From the NCBI RefSeq assembly GCF_900182935.1, contig NZ_FXUE01000002.1, forward strand, positions 682,001 through 746,000: a stretch of 64,000 nt of DNA, written 5' to 3'. The notes below the pieces were generated by a model. That model searched no databases. It saw only the letters and a program-made list of their open reading frames with translations, and was not told the DNA's origin. This document shows, one piece after another, positions 43,691-52,282 of the stretch. This DNA is from Fibrobacter sp. UWB10. GTDB lineage: Bacteria; Fibrobacterota; Fibrobacteria; Fibrobacterales; Fibrobacteraceae. Position 1 is the first letter of the stretch; each line of letters begins with the position of its first letter. Position numbers and translations under genes: made by a program.

Positions 43691-44515
43691 ATGAATCTCA
43701 AAAAATTAAGTCTCGCGGTTCTAGCCGCTTCGGTATTCACATTCATAGCTTGCGATGATTCCGCATCGGCAAGTAGCGACGATTCCAAGGGTGAAACCCA
43801 GCAAATTGTCTCTAGTGATTCCAATGATGGTGGCGACAAGACTGCTGCAAGTTCTTCCAGTGAAGAAAGTGTAAAAAGCTCGGAATCTAAGAAGGAAGAT
43901 GCCGGTTCTGGTACAAAGGAAGAGGGGACTGTTCCTGAAACGAATCCGGGCTCAGAAACGACTGAACCGGTAACGGAACCTCCGGCAGAAAGTTCTTCGA
44001 GCGAAGGCGGATCCGCTTTTACTCCGGATACAAGCTTCAATTATACGGACTACATGAAGTGTGACGAAGAAGGTGCCACTCGGGATCAGTATGGCATGAC
44101 GCAGACTTGTAAGGATGGCCAGTGGACCGTCGATTCTACCGCTATCATGAATATGATGAAGTGCGATGAAGAAGGTGCCACTCAGAATATGATGGGTATG
44201 GCAACGATGGTTTGCAAAAACGGCCAGTGGGAATATGATTCTACGGCAACAGCCGAAGCCAACAAGTGCACCGAAGAAGGTGCCACGAAGACTGAAACCA
44301 TGGAAATGATGGGTAACCAGATTGAAATGACCTACGTCTGCAAAGACGGAAAGTGGGGCATTGATATGGGCAGCTTCGGCGGAGGCGACTTCGGCGGAGG
44401 CGACTTCGGTGGCGGCGACTTCGGTGGCGGCGACTTCGGTGGCGGCAACTTCGGTGGCGGCAACTACGGTGGTGGCGCTGGCGAAATTCCTGCAGAAACC
44501 CCGGGCCAACAATAG
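43691..44515 (+). CDS. Lipoprotein with three Cys-repeat modules and a Gly-rich tail
   Basis: A 274-residue lipoprotein: signal with lipobox FIAC (Cys21), a Ser/Asp/Glu linker (residues 22-115), then three modules of about 28-36 residues, each opening KCxEEGAT and closing CK(D/N)G(Q/K)W plus Asp. The pair of Cys in each module suggests one disulfide per module. The end has five FGGGD, two (F/N)GGGN-type and YGGGA units, encoded by 15-base tandem repeats. It should be on the cell surface; the modules may bind or cross-link. The ribosome site AAAGGAG is clear. A terminator follows. Unknown family. Confidence 0.85.
   Translation: MNLKKLSLAVLAASVFTFIACDDSASASSDDSKGETQQIVSSDSNDGGDKTAASSSSEESVKSSESKKEDAGSGTKEEGTVPETNPGSETTEPVTEPPAESSSSEGGSAFTPDTSFNYTDYMKCDEEGATRDQYGMTQTCKDGQWTVDSTAIMNMMKCDEEGATQNMMGMATMVCKNGQWEYDSTATAEANKCTEEGATKTETMEMMGNQIEMTYVCKDGKWGIDMGSFGGGDFGGGDFGGGDFGGGDFGGGNFGGGNYGGGAGEIPAETPGQQ
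44375..44479 (+). repeat. Seven 15-bp tandem repeats encoding FGGG(D/N)
   Basis: Units TTCGGCGGAGGCGAC (two), TTCGGTGGCGGCGAC (two), TTCGGTGGCGGCAAC (two) and a diverged TACGGTGGTGGCGCT. The pairs look like recent copies, so the copy number may vary between strains without breaking the frame. Confidence 0.85.
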
Positions 44516-44546
44516 TTTTCTCTTCAAAATAATACCTCACTAACAA

Positions 44547-44576
44547 GGCCTCGACTTTTTAGTCGGGGTCTTTTTA
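44547..44576 (+). terminator. Terminator after the Cys-repeat lipoprotein
   Basis: GGCCTCGACT pairs with AGTCGGGGTC (two wobble pairs), loop TTTT, tail TTTTT. Confidence 0.88.
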
Positions 44577-44651
44577 ATTTTTTTAACATTTTCTGTTGCT
44601 TTTTTTGTTACAAAAAGTTATCTTTCTAGCAAACTTATTCGAAAGGAGCTC

Positions 44652-45065
44652 ATGATGAGTATGAAAAAATGGGGCGTTGCCCTCTTGTTGGCCGGTGCAT
44701 TCGGTCTGGTCGGTTGCGAATCTACAACCGAAGCATCTAGTGATAATGAAATCTCTTGCAAGATTACCTCGGATGCCAATTCGGTAACGCAGACTTATCG
44801 TTATCTGGGTATGAAGTATACAGAGGAATATCGTCTCCAGGATGATTACGCTGTTACGACTAAGACCTATAAGAATGTTCCTCAGGCCGATATCGATGAT
44901 GATTGCTATGATGACACCTATGATTTCGGAAGTGAATATGTGACTTGTAGTGGCAATACCATCGTGATCTATGATTACTATCCATTATCGCTTGGTCAGA
45001 TTGAGTCTTCCCTCCAGGCACAATGTAATGCTATGATGGATGGTGGTGACGATTACGCTTACTAA
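44652..45065 (+). CDS. Small lipoprotein of unknown function (137 aa)
   Basis: Signal and lipobox MKKWGVALLLAGAFGLVGC, mature from Cys at about residue 22. The body has about 5 further Cys (ISCKIT, DDDCYDD, VTCSGN, AQCNAM), suggesting disulfides, and is rich in Asp and Tyr. The middle, QTYRYLGMKYTEEYRLQDDYAVTT, may be beta-rich. GAAAGGAG is a good ribosome site for the ATG pair at 44652 and 44655. It is alone between two terminators and so has its own promoter. Probably a surface or periplasmic protein typical of the lineage. Confidence 0.8.
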   Translation: MMSMKKWGVALLLAGAFGLVGCESTTEASSDNEISCKITSDANSVTQTYRYLGMKYTEEYRLQDDYAVTTKTYKNVPQADIDDDCYDDTYDFGSEYVTCSGNTIVIYDYYPLSLGQIESSLQAQCNAMMDGGDDYAY

Positions 45066-45092
45066 TCGTATCTAGCTTTACTTAGAGAATTC

Positions 45093-45126
45093 AAAAAAAG
45101 GCCCCGACTTAATGTCGGGGTTTTTC
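45093..45126 (+). terminator. Terminator after the 137-aa lipoprotein
   Basis: CCCCGAC and GTCGGGG pair around TTAAT, with A run before and T run after, so it can serve the convergent glgC transcript as well. Confidence 0.9.
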
Positions 45127-45136
45127 TTGTTGTTTT

Positions 45137-45163
45137 TAGATCCTTCGACAGGCTCAGGATGAC
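45137..45163. repeat. Intergenic palindromic repeat, copy 1
   Basis: ATCCTTCGACAGGCTCAGGAT followed by GACTA lies between the convergent lipoprotein and glgC genes. Related copies at 56.5 and 59.3 kb are also between convergent genes. Confidence 0.75.
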
Positions 45164-45165
45164 TA

Positions 45166-46416
45166 TTAGGCTTTAATGATGGTATCCTTCGCAAGGACGA
45201 CGATTCCGGACTCGGTTACGTGGAACAGCTTCTTGTCACGTTCCAAGTCGTAGCCAATCTGGAAGCCGGCCGGAATGTGCAGGCCCTTTTCGATGATGGC
45301 ACGGCGCACCTTGGCACCCGGGCCAATCGTCACGTTCGGGAAGAGAATGGATTCTTCGACCAGGGCGTCCTTCTGGATAGAAACGCCGGGGGAGAGAATG
45401 CTCTTGACAACCGTACCGCCGCCAATGATACAGCCCGAAGACACGATGGAGTCAATAGCTGCGCCCTGGTGAGCATCGCCGTCGCCAGCGAAGAATCTTG
45501 CAGGCGGCTGGTTCCAGTTAAACGTGCGAATCGGCCAGTAGTTGTTGTAAAGGTCGAACGGCGGGTTTTCGGAGCAGAGGTCCATGTTCGCTTCGAAGAA
45601 GGCATCGAGCGTTCCCACGTCGCGCCAGTATCCCTTGGTGCTGGCCTGTTCGCCGCGCACGATATTGGTGTTGAAGTCGTACACGTAAACGGGGTAGTCC
45701 TTGTACAGGCTCGGAATAATATGCTTGCCGAAGTCGGTTGCGCCGTTTTGTGCGCCCTTCAAGAGTTCACGCACCAGGAACTTGCTCGTAAAGATGTAGT
45801 TGCCCATGCTGGCCAAGCAGTAGCCGGGGTTGCCGGGCATTTCTTTCGGGTTCTTGGGCTTTTCTTCGAAACCGATCATGCGGTTGTCGGCATCCACTTC
45901 GATAATACCGAATTCAGAGGCTTCGGAAACCGGCACCGGAATGGCGGCAATCGTCAAAAGGGCGGCGCGGCTCAGGTGGAAATCAATCATCTGGTTGATG
46001 TCCATCTTATAAATATGGTCGCCACCGAAAATCGCCACGAGGTCCGGACGTTCGTCCGTAATCAAGTTGATGTTCTGGAAAATGGCGTCGGCAGTGCCCT
46101 TGTACCAGTCGTCGCCTGTGCGCATCTGTGCAGGCACCAGGTCCACGTACTGGTCGAGACTTGCGTTCAGGTTCCAGGCGGCAGAAATGTGCTTGTTCAA
46201 GGAATCGCTCTTGAACTGGGTCAAGACCTTGATTTTAAAGATGCCGGAGTTGATGAAGTTGTTGAGCACAAAGTCGATAATGCGGTAAGTTCCGCCAAAA
46301 TGGACGGCAGGCTTCGCGCGGTCGCGGGTGAGGGGCTGTAAACGGCTGCCTTGACCGCCGGCCATGATCATGCAAAGGATGTTTTTCTGGTGTTCTCTAG
46401 AATAAGACCAACTCAT
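45166..46416 (-). CDS. glgC: Glucose-1-phosphate adenylyltransferase
   Basis: A 416-residue enzyme that makes ADP-glucose for glycogen, the main reserve of Fibrobacter. The nucleotide-binding start AGGQGSRLQPLTRDRAKPAV is at residues 18-37, GTADAIFQN in the middle, and the glucose-1-phosphate site includes GFEEKPKNP and Lys in that stretch. The C-terminal left-handed beta helix is visible from about residue 320 (GGGTVVKSILSPGVSIQKDALVEESILFPNVTIG). It faces PEP carboxykinase across a 270-base gap that should hold both promoters. Confidence 0.96.
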   Translation of the reverse strand: MSWSYSREHQKNILCMIMAGGQGSRLQPLTRDRAKPAVHFGGTYRIIDFVLNNFINSGIFKIKVLTQFKSDSLNKHISAAWNLNASLDQYVDLVPAQMRTGDDWYKGTADAIFQNINLITDERPDLVAIFGGDHIYKMDINQMIDFHLSRAALLTIAAIPVPVSEASEFGIIEVDADNRMIGFEEKPKNPKEMPGNPGYCLASMGNYIFTSKFLVRELLKGAQNGATDFGKHIIPSLYKDYPVYVYDFNTNIVRGEQASTKGYWRDVGTLDAFFEANMDLCSENPPFDLYNNYWPIRTFNWNQPPARFFAGDGDAHQGAAIDSIVSSGCIIGGGTVVKSILSPGVSIQKDALVEESILFPNVTIGPGAKVRRAIIEKGLHIPAGFQIGYDLERDKKLFHVTESGIVVLAKDTIIKA

Positions 46417-46686
46417 ATAGCAATAACCTTATAATGAGGGCTAAAACGCCCTTTTCGTGTATACAAGCCTAATTTATGTAATTTTAGGCTAAATGAAAAG
46501 ATTTTTACAAAAAAAATCGAATTTTTTTTGCGCTTGTCTGTATAGGGCGGACTGCGTGTGGCGGATGGATGGGGTGATTTAGTTCAAAAAATTGCCAACG
46601 CCCCTGCAATTTGGACATTGTTTTTTGTAAATTTTACCGCGTTCGAAATTATCGAAACTTAACGTTAAACCAAACAGGAGCTCATA
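46417..46686. other. Divergent promoter region of glgC and PEP carboxykinase
   Basis: A 270-base AT-rich gap without an open frame of note. CAGGAGCTCATA gives pckG a clear ribosome site. Poly-T and poly-A runs (46501-46527) suggest bent DNA. No dyad operator could be named. Confidence 0.5.
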
Positions 46687-48546
46687 ATGAGTCTTACCCT
46701 TAACGATATCAAGCACCCGAAGATCAGTACTTGGGTGAATGAAATGATTGCCATGTGCGAACCGGACAACGTCGTTGTCGTTGACGGCTCCAAGGAAGAA
46801 TACGATGCCCTTATGCAGAAGTGCGTCAAGGCTGGCCTCGCCACGAAGCTCGCCAAGAAGGAAAACTGCTACCTGTTCCGTTCTCTCCCGTCTGACGTGG
46901 CCCGCGTCGAATCCCGTACCTTCATTTCCTCTGTGAAGGAAGAAGATGCAGGTCCGACCAACCACTGGATCGACCCGTCTGAACTCAAGCAGACGATGCG
47001 TAAGCTCTATAAGGGTTGTATGCACGGCCGTACCATGTACGTGATTCCGTTCTGCATGGGCCCGCTCGGCTCCCCGATTTCCAAGAACGGTATCGAAGTC
47101 ACTGACTCCGAATACGTTGTTCTCAACATGGACATCATGACTCGCGCCGGTAAGAAGGTTCTCGACATCTTCAATGCAGACGTGAACGCTGAATTCGTTC
47201 CGTGCCTCCACTCCGTTGGTAAGCCGCTCCGCGAATGCGAAAGCGACAACGGCATCTGGCCCTGCGCAGACGTTGAATACAAGTACATCACTCAGTTCCC
47301 CGAAGAACGCCTCATTTGGTCCTACGGTTCGGGCTACGGTGGAAACGCTCTTCTCGGTAAGAAGTGCTTCGCTCTCCGTATCGCTACCGTTCTCGCTCGC
47401 GACGAAGGCTGGCTCGCTGAACACATGCTCATCCTCAAGCTCACCAACCCGAAGGGCGAAGTCAAGTACGTGACTGGCGCATTCCCGTCTGCTTGCGGTA
47501 AGACGAACCTCGCCATGCTCATCCCGACTATCCCGGGCTGGAAGGTCGAAACCATCGGTGACGACATTGCATGGATGAAGTTTGGTAAGGATGGCCGTCT
47601 CTACGCTATCAACCCGGAAGCCGGCTTCTTCGGCGTTGCTCCGGGCACCTCTGCAGAATCCAACAAGAACGCTCTTATCTCTGCAGAAAAGAACACCATT
47701 TACACCAACTGCGCCCTCACTGAAGACGGCGACATCTGGTGGGAAGGCATCGGCTACCCGGCTAAGGGCAAGCTCGTTGACTGGAAGGGCAAGACCCGTG
47801 ACGCTCTCCCGAAGGACAAGGCTCCTAAGGGCGAAGAAATGGCTCACCCGAACGCTCGCTTCACCGCTCCGGCCAAGCAGTGCCCCTGCATCGCCAAGGA
47901 ATGGGAAGATCCTGCTGGCGTGCCTATCGACGCTATCCTCTTCGGTGGCCGTCGTCCGTCCACCATTCCTCTGGTTCACCAGTCCCTCAGCTGGAACCAC
48001 GGCGTGTTCCTCGGCTCCATCGTGGGTTCCGAAATCACGGCTGCCTCTACGATTGACGCCTCTCAGGTCGGTAAGATCCGTCGCGACCCGTTCGCAATCC
48101 TCCCGTTCTGCGGCTACAACATGGGTGACTACTTCAAGCACTGGATCGAAATCGGTAAGAAGTCTACCGAAGACAAGCTCCCGAAGATCTTCTACGTGAA
48201 CTGGTTCCGTAAGGATGCCAACAACGAAAAGCTTCCGGGTGGCTTCATGTGGCCGGGTTACGGCGACAACAGCCGCGTGCTCGCTTGGATCTTCGACCGT
48301 TGCAACGGCGATAACTCCAACGTTGTTGAAACCGCTATCGGTTACATGCCGAAGACCCTCAACACCGATGGTCTCGCTGACTACTACAAGGAAACCCTCC
48401 CGGAAATCCTCAAGGTTGATGTGGAAGGCTGGAAGAAGGAACTCGCCGACGTTAAGGAAAATCACTATCCGAAGTTCGGCAAGCACCTCCCGAAGGAACT
48501 CTCTGACATCATCGAAATGATCCAGGATCGTTTGAATAAGGCTTAA
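46687..48546 (+). CDS. pckG: Phosphoenolpyruvate carboxykinase (GTP)
   Basis: A 619-residue GTP-type PEPCK. It binds CO2 and PEP to oxaloacetate in the succinate pathway, or works in the reverse sense. Marks: substrate loop with [20 protein letters not shown], kinase-1a P-loop [15 protein letters not shown] with the hyper-reactive Cys, [10 protein letters not shown] (metal) and [10 protein letters not shown] near residue 430. Length is typical (about 600-620). Codon use is extremely biased, as expected of one of the most abundant enzymes in a succinate-forming fermenter. Ends in a strong terminator. Confidence 0.97.
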   Translation: MSLTLNDIKHPKISTWVNEMIAMCEPDNVVVVDGSKEEYDALMQKCVKAGLATKLAKKENCYLFRSLPSDVARVESRTFISSVKEEDAGPTNHWIDPSELKQTMRKLYKGCMHGRTMYVIPFCMGPLGSPISKNGIEVTDSEYVVLNMDIMTRAGKKVLDIFNADVNAEFVPCLHSVGKPLRECESDNGIWPCADVEYKYITQFPEERLIWSYGSGYGGNALLGKKCFALRIATVLARDEGWLAEHMLILKLTNPKGEVKYVTGAFPSACGKTNLAMLIPTIPGWKVETIGDDIAWMKFGKDGRLYAINPEAGFFGVAPGTSAESNKNALISAEKNTIYTNCALTEDGDIWWEGIGYPAKGKLVDWKGKTRDALPKDKAPKGEEMAHPNARFTAPAKQCPCIAKEWEDPAGVPIDAILFGGRRPSTIPLVHQSLSWNHGVFLGSIVGSEITAASTIDASQVGKIRRDPFAILPFCGYNMGDYFKHWIEIGKKSTEDKLPKIFYVNWFRKDANNEKLPGGFMWPGYGDNSRVLAWIFDRCNGDNSNVVETAIGYMPKTLNTDGLADYYKETLPEILKVDVEGWKKELADVKENHYPKFGKHLPKELSDIIEMIQDRLNKA

Positions 48547-48574
48547 TCAACCTTATTTTCCAAACGGAATTCCT

Positions 48575-48620
48575 TAAAGAAACCGCGACTAGCTTTCAGC
48601 TGGCCGCGGTTCTTTTAAAA
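48575..48620 (+). terminator. Terminator after pckG
   Basis: AAAGAAACCGCG...TAGCT pairs with AGCT...CCGCGGTTCTTTT around TTC, with one small bulge, then T and A runs. Confidence 0.88.
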
Positions 48621-48838
48621 AATTGACCTGTAACAGGTCTGTGAAAAATCGTAATCAGTGGTTCCTTTATAGCCGTAGAGAACTTCTGTCAAATGTGGAG
48701 CCCTTTACACAAATCTTTTGAAAAAGATTCTTTTTTTATATATTTAAAAAAAGATGCTTAAAATGAAAAATGGAACGCGTGAACTTACCGCAGACAAAAA
48801 AAATAAAAGTAAATTAAAGAAATAGAAATGGTGTCTAA
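48621..48838. other. Intergenic region with palindrome and hairpin before the AT-rich island
   Basis: Contains a perfect 15-base palindrome GACCTGTAACAGGTC (48625-48639) and a hairpin AATCTTT-TGAA-AAAGATT followed by seven T (48713-48737). The A/T content rises sharply from about 48.7 kb. No coding frame is supported. Confidence 0.55.
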
Positions 48839-49444
48839 ATGATGCGCAAGAATTTGACTTTAAATCGTCTTATGCTCGGTAGATTACTTATCTGCTTTTT
48901 ACTGCTGATTTTCGTAGGCTGTGAGGAAAGTGAAGATAGTTCCTGTCCACCTTCCTTTGACAGTATAACGATAAATCGATGCAAGCAATGCATGAATGAC
49001 GAAAATACCTATTCGGCTTTTGAACATTTTCTGAGATATTACTTTGGACATTTTGATGACATTTTTTCTTTAGATGATGATCTTGTGATTTATATGTTCC
49101 CGGCGAATGATGGCTATTTTATGTATTCTAAAAACAAAAAAGTCAATCGGGTCTGGTCTAGCGTTTGCGGTGTTTATGAGGATCTATCACCGGAACAGAT
49201 GAAAAGATTAATTAGTATTGAAAATAAAGTGAGAGCTGTGACGCAAGAAGTGCCATCAAAAAATGGACCAAGGATTTCTTTGTTCGTGTGGAAGGGGAAA
49301 AGCAATAAGAATGCTTCATTAAAAGATAGATTTGAGTTTTTCCCGGGCAACGAAGAAATCAGAGGAAAAGACAACATGTACAATTTCTTTGCAAAAGAAG
49401 TATTTGTTCATGGATGTAAAAAACATCTTCTCTTGACCTTTTGA
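48839..49444 (+). CDS. Putative lipoprotein of unknown function (201 aa)
   Basis: Signal with lipobox LICFLLLIFVGC (Cys at about residue 28), then EESEDSSCPPSF. The body has two Cys near the start (RCKQCMNDENTYSAFEHFL), an aromatic middle (FGHFDDIFSLDDDLVIYMFPANDG) and VHGCKKHLLLTF at the end. Not recognised. AT-rich, with AT-ending codons unlike pckG next to it, and without an obvious strong ribosome site, which points to low expression or to transfer. First of three small exported-protein genes in the same direction. Confidence 0.68.
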   Translation: MMRKNLTLNRLMLGRLLICFLLLIFVGCEESEDSSCPPSFDSITINRCKQCMNDENTYSAFEHFLRYYFGHFDDIFSLDDDLVIYMFPANDGYFMYSKNKKVNRVWSSVCGVYEDLSPEQMKRLISIENKVRAVTQEVPSKNGPRISLFVWKGKSNKNASLKDRFEFFPGNEEIRGKDNMYNFFAKEVFVHGCKKHLLLTF

Positions 49445-49506
49445 ATGATTAGCGATTTAGATTCATGACCGGCTTGCTGATAGAAATGGAAAAGGAGACG
49501 ATATTT

Positions 49507-50025
49507 ATGTTGATGCGGAAGAATTTGTTCCTATTGGCCCTTAGTTGCATCTTTCTCCATTGTGCAGTGAGCGCTCAGGAAAAAACATGTTGGAATTCAT
49601 CTATGGATACATTGTTTTTTGACTACATTTGCACCGGACAACCTGATTGTGAAACTAATTATGGTCATCCAGAAGATGTTGTTTATGGCGTTGAACCGTC
49701 AAAGGTTAGTTGCCTTATTGATTCACTTGCAAAATATGAATCTGGCTTGACTATAGATGAACTTTATTTAATTAAAGATATTCCCAATTCTGTTTTTAAA
49801 ATATCCGATAAAGCTATAGAAAGAATAAAAAATGATAAAGATTCTTGTTTTAGGGAGGCTGCTTTAGTCGCGTTATCTGAAAAAAATGTTATTACATATG
49901 AGTTTAAAAATATTTGTCATATAAAAAAATTCAGGGGAAAAAAGAGTGTTTCTCTAAAAGATCTTGGAGATTTTTGGCTATATGAATACAAAGGTAAGAA
50001 TACTATTAGTACAAGGGTGCGTTAA
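49507..50025 (+). CDS. Exported protein of unknown function (172 aa)
   Basis: Start at 49507 (MLMRKNLFLLALSCIFLHCAVSAQ), supported by AAAAGGAG upstream; an in-frame ATG at 49465 would add 14 hydrophilic residues. The signal peptide ends at SAQ; LHC is not followed by a proper lipobox context, so the protein may be soluble in the periplasm. Six Cys in the body (KTCWNSS, DYICTGQPDCETN, VSCLID, DSCFREA, NICHIK) suggest disulfides. AT-rich codon use. Unknown family; second gene of the island. Confidence 0.66.
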   Translation: MLMRKNLFLLALSCIFLHCAVSAQEKTCWNSSMDTLFFDYICTGQPDCETNYGHPEDVVYGVEPSKVSCLIDSLAKYESGLTIDELYLIKDIPNSVFKISDKAIERIKNDKDSCFREAALVALSEKNVITYEFKNICHIKKFRGKKSVSLKDLGDFWLYEYKGKNTISTRVR

Positions 50026-50217
50026 TTAATGCTGTTCATTTTTTCTATGATTTGAGAGGTTAGGAAAAACAAACTACAGAGAATGCTGCATATGAATAGG
50101 TTTATAGTGTTTGTTTCTGTAGAAAGATATGTCAAGGATTTCTGTCTAAAGAAATAATTTTGATCATATTTTATACGGTTCCGAAGGAAAAACTAGAACA
50201 CAGAAATAAGGTTAGAG

Positions 50218-50595
50218 ATGAAGAAATTTGGAAAGAAATTTTTTATAGTATTATTTTTAATATTTCTCTTTATATTTGCTTATATAAAGTATGAAAGATC
50301 TCCAATAAAAAGTGATTGGGGGTCAGGTTATTTCTATGTTTCTACAACAGCGAATTGCCATTCTTGTATATCACTTGAAGATGCTTTATTTCTTGAAGAT
50401 CAATCACAAAAAATATATAAAGACACTGTTCAATTAGATATACATTATTATGGCATTGATGGTGTAATTGGAGTTGTCAAGTATGAAGGAGGACAATATG
50501 TAGATTTTTTGAATGGTTTTGAATCTAAATCATATTATTTTAATGTCTGCAACATCTATTTAGGTCCTTTTGGTGAAAGGATAGTTACGTATTGA
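50218..50595 (+). CDS. Membrane-anchored small protein of unknown function (125 aa)
   Basis: One N-terminal membrane segment after a basic start (MKKFGKKFFIVLFLIFLFIFAYIKYE), so anchored with the rest outside. The body contains ANCHSCISLEDALF (two Cys) and a probable beta sheet, DTVQLDIHYYGIDGVIGVVKYEGGQYVDF. AT-rich and not recognised. A gap of 192 bases lies before it, with no feature except AT-rich sequence. Its stop lies 4 bases before the first 30-bp direct repeat that borders the AlbA_2 cassette. Confidence 0.65.
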   Translation: MKKFGKKFFIVLFLIFLFIFAYIKYERSPIKSDWGSGYFYVSTTANCHSCISLEDALFLEDQSQKIYKDTVQLDIHYYGIDGVIGVVKYEGGQYVDFLNGFESKSYYFNVCNIYLGPFGERIVTY

Positions 50596-50599
50596 ATCG

Positions 50600-50629
50600 C
50601 TATGATTGGAGAGGTATGCCAGTCGAGTT
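50600..50629 (+). repeat. Direct repeat, left border of the AlbA_2 cassette
   Basis: CTATGATTGGAGAGGTATGC and the next ten bases recur at 52253-52282 with two mismatches in 30. Read in one frame both encode YDWRGMP(V/I)EF; the differences are synonymous or conservative, as in a once-coding segment. The left copy continues open for 17 more codons to a stop at 50688. Confidence 0.82.
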
Positions 50630-50672
50630 TAAAATCAATAATAAGGGGATTTTCGAAGACGGTTTGGTATTT

Positions 50673-50778
50673 TTAACGAAAACTTGACGAATTTTTAATG
50701 AAAAATGAGTGAATTTGACGAAAAGTATTGATTTTTGACGAATTTTTGATTAAATTTAACGAAAAAGGGATTCGTCAA
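50673..50778 (+). promoter_or_regulatory. Operator-like array of TTRACGAA motifs before the AlbA_2 gene
   Basis: TTAACGAA or TTGACGAA begins at 50673, 50684, 50715, 50735 and 50756, and the inverse TTCGTCAA at 50771, just before the start codon at 50781. Spacings are 11, 31, 20 and 21 bases, all near whole turns of B-DNA, so the sites would lie on one face. This looks like an autoregulatory operator of the downstream protein, which has a winged-helix-like end. Confidence 0.72.
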
Positions 50779-50780
50779 AA

Positions 50781-52223
50781 ATGCTCAAAAAGAAACTTGA
50801 CTCGATTATCAGAACCATCCTTGAGCAGAAATGCGAGAACAGCCACATTGAAATCAAGAAAGCCGGGGCGGGCTGCCCAAGGCTTTTTGATACACTGTCC
50901 TCGTTCTCGAATCAAAAGGACGGAGGGGTGATTCTTTTCGGTATCGACGAAAAAAACGATTTCCAGGTCTGCGGGGTATATGACGCTGCCGACCTCATAA
51001 AAAAGATATCGGAACAGTGCCTGCAGATGGAGCCGCCCGTAAAGGCACTCTGCACGACGACGGTCTTTGACGGAAAGGCGGTTGTAAGTGCGGAAATCCC
51101 CGAGATAGACGACTTCCAGAAACCCTGCTTTTACAAGGGTGGCGGCAGGTTGCGCGGATCCTTTGTCCGTGTCGGCGAAAGCGACCGCCAGATGACCGAA
51201 TACGAGGTCTATACCTATGAGGCGTTCAAGAAAAAAATCGAGGACGAGTTGCGGGTCGTGGAACGCGCCGGCGAAAAGGAACTGAGAACGGACGCCCTGA
51301 AAAAATATATGCTGGAGCTGCGGGAAAAGAAGCCCGCCATCGCCTCGCTTCCCATGGAACGCTGCCTGAGTTTGCAAGGATTCGTAGCGAACGGCCACCC
51401 GACTGTTACGGGACTCCTTATGTTCGGGGTTTATCCGCAGGGATTCTTCCCCGGGCTCTGCATCACGGCAGTTTCCGTCGCGGGGACAGAAATCGGCACT
51501 GTCGGAGAATCCGGAGCCAGGTTCATCGACAACAAACGTATCGAAGGATCGGTCCGTCAAATGCGTGACGAGGCCGTGGCGTTCGTCATGCGCAACATGA
51601 AGACCTGCACCACGATTGATGAACGGACGGGAAACCGCGTGGACAGGCCGGAATATCCGGTTGTCGCCATCCGCGAAATCATCATCAACGCGCTTGTCCA
51701 CAGGGACTACAGCATCCATACGGACAATTGCCCGGTCACCATCAGGATGTTTTCTGACAGGATCGAGGTGGAAAACCCCGGAGGGCTTTATGGACGGAAC
51801 CGCATCGAGACGCTGGGAGAGTTCGGCGCGGATACGCGAAACCCATACCTGGCAAATGCCCTCGAAGTCATAGGGCAGACGGAAAACCGCTATAGCGGTA
51901 TTCCCACAATAAAGCGTGCCATGGAGGAGGCCGGCCTGCAGCCACCCAAGTTCGAGAGCTCCTACGGAGTGTTTCGCGTTACGTTGTACAACACTATCGC
52001 GAAAAAAGAAGAACCCTTGACCCCGTTCCAGCAGAGTATCCTTGATTTTTGCACAAGGCCAAGGACACGCGGCGAACTGGAAGAACGCTTCAAGGATGAT
52101 ATCACCATTGCCTACCTCATGACAAGGCACATTTTCCCGATGGTAGAGCGGGGCTTGTTGAAGTTGTCCATACCGGACAAGCCCAAGAGCAAGAAACAGC
52201 AATTCGTGACGGTGAAGCCCTGA
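50781..52223 (+). CDS. AlbA_2 (Schlafen-type) domain ATPase-like regulator
   Basis: A 480-residue protein of the 'divergent AAA/RecG-like' group. Residues 18-130 match the AlbA_2/Schlafen nucleic-acid domain (HIEIKKAGAGCPRLFDTLSSFSNQKDGGVILFGID). Residues 225-400 contain a GHKL-like ATP site: EIIINALVHRDYSIH with the Asn and His-Arg-Asp, and RIEVENPGGLYG. The last 70 residues (PFQQSILDFCTRPRTRGELEERF) look like a winged helix. Such proteins are found as stand-alone regulators and in anti-phage loci. The GC-ending codons differ from the AT-rich genes before it. Flanking direct repeats and the phased motifs upstream suggest a self-contained, mobile or inserted unit. Confidence 0.85.
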   Translation: MLKKKLDSIIRTILEQKCENSHIEIKKAGAGCPRLFDTLSSFSNQKDGGVILFGIDEKNDFQVCGVYDAADLIKKISEQCLQMEPPVKALCTTTVFDGKAVVSAEIPEIDDFQKPCFYKGGGRLRGSFVRVGESDRQMTEYEVYTYEAFKKKIEDELRVVERAGEKELRTDALKKYMLELREKKPAIASLPMERCLSLQGFVANGHPTVTGLLMFGVYPQGFFPGLCITAVSVAGTEIGTVGESGARFIDNKRIEGSVRQMRDEAVAFVMRNMKTCTTIDERTGNRVDRPEYPVVAIREIIINALVHRDYSIHTDNCPVTIRMFSDRIEVENPGGLYGRNRIETLGEFGADTRNPYLANALEVIGQTENRYSGIPTIKRAMEEAGLQPPKFESSYGVFRVTLYNTIAKKEEPLTPFQQSILDFCTRPRTRGELEERFKDDITIAYLMTRHIFPMVERGLLKLSIPDKPKSKKQQFVTVKP

Positions 52224-52252
52224 TGCTAGCGTGTTGATTGTCTGAAAAATTC

Positions 52253-52282
52253 CTATGATTGGAGAGGTATGCCTATCGAGTT
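52253..52282 (+). repeat. Direct repeat, right border of the AlbA_2 cassette
   Basis: Matches 50600-50629 in 28 of 30 bases. In the same frame it reads YDWRGMPIEF and then stops after six more codons. Confidence 0.82.

Noticed and set aside
46579-48486. 635-codon minus-strand frame opposite pckG
   Set aside because: Shadow of an extremely codon-biased gene; PEP carboxykinase motifs are on the plus strand.
50673-50778. Plasmid-type iterons or a replication origin
   Set aside because: The motifs are short and lie directly before a regulator-like gene without a Rep protein; an operator is the simpler reading.
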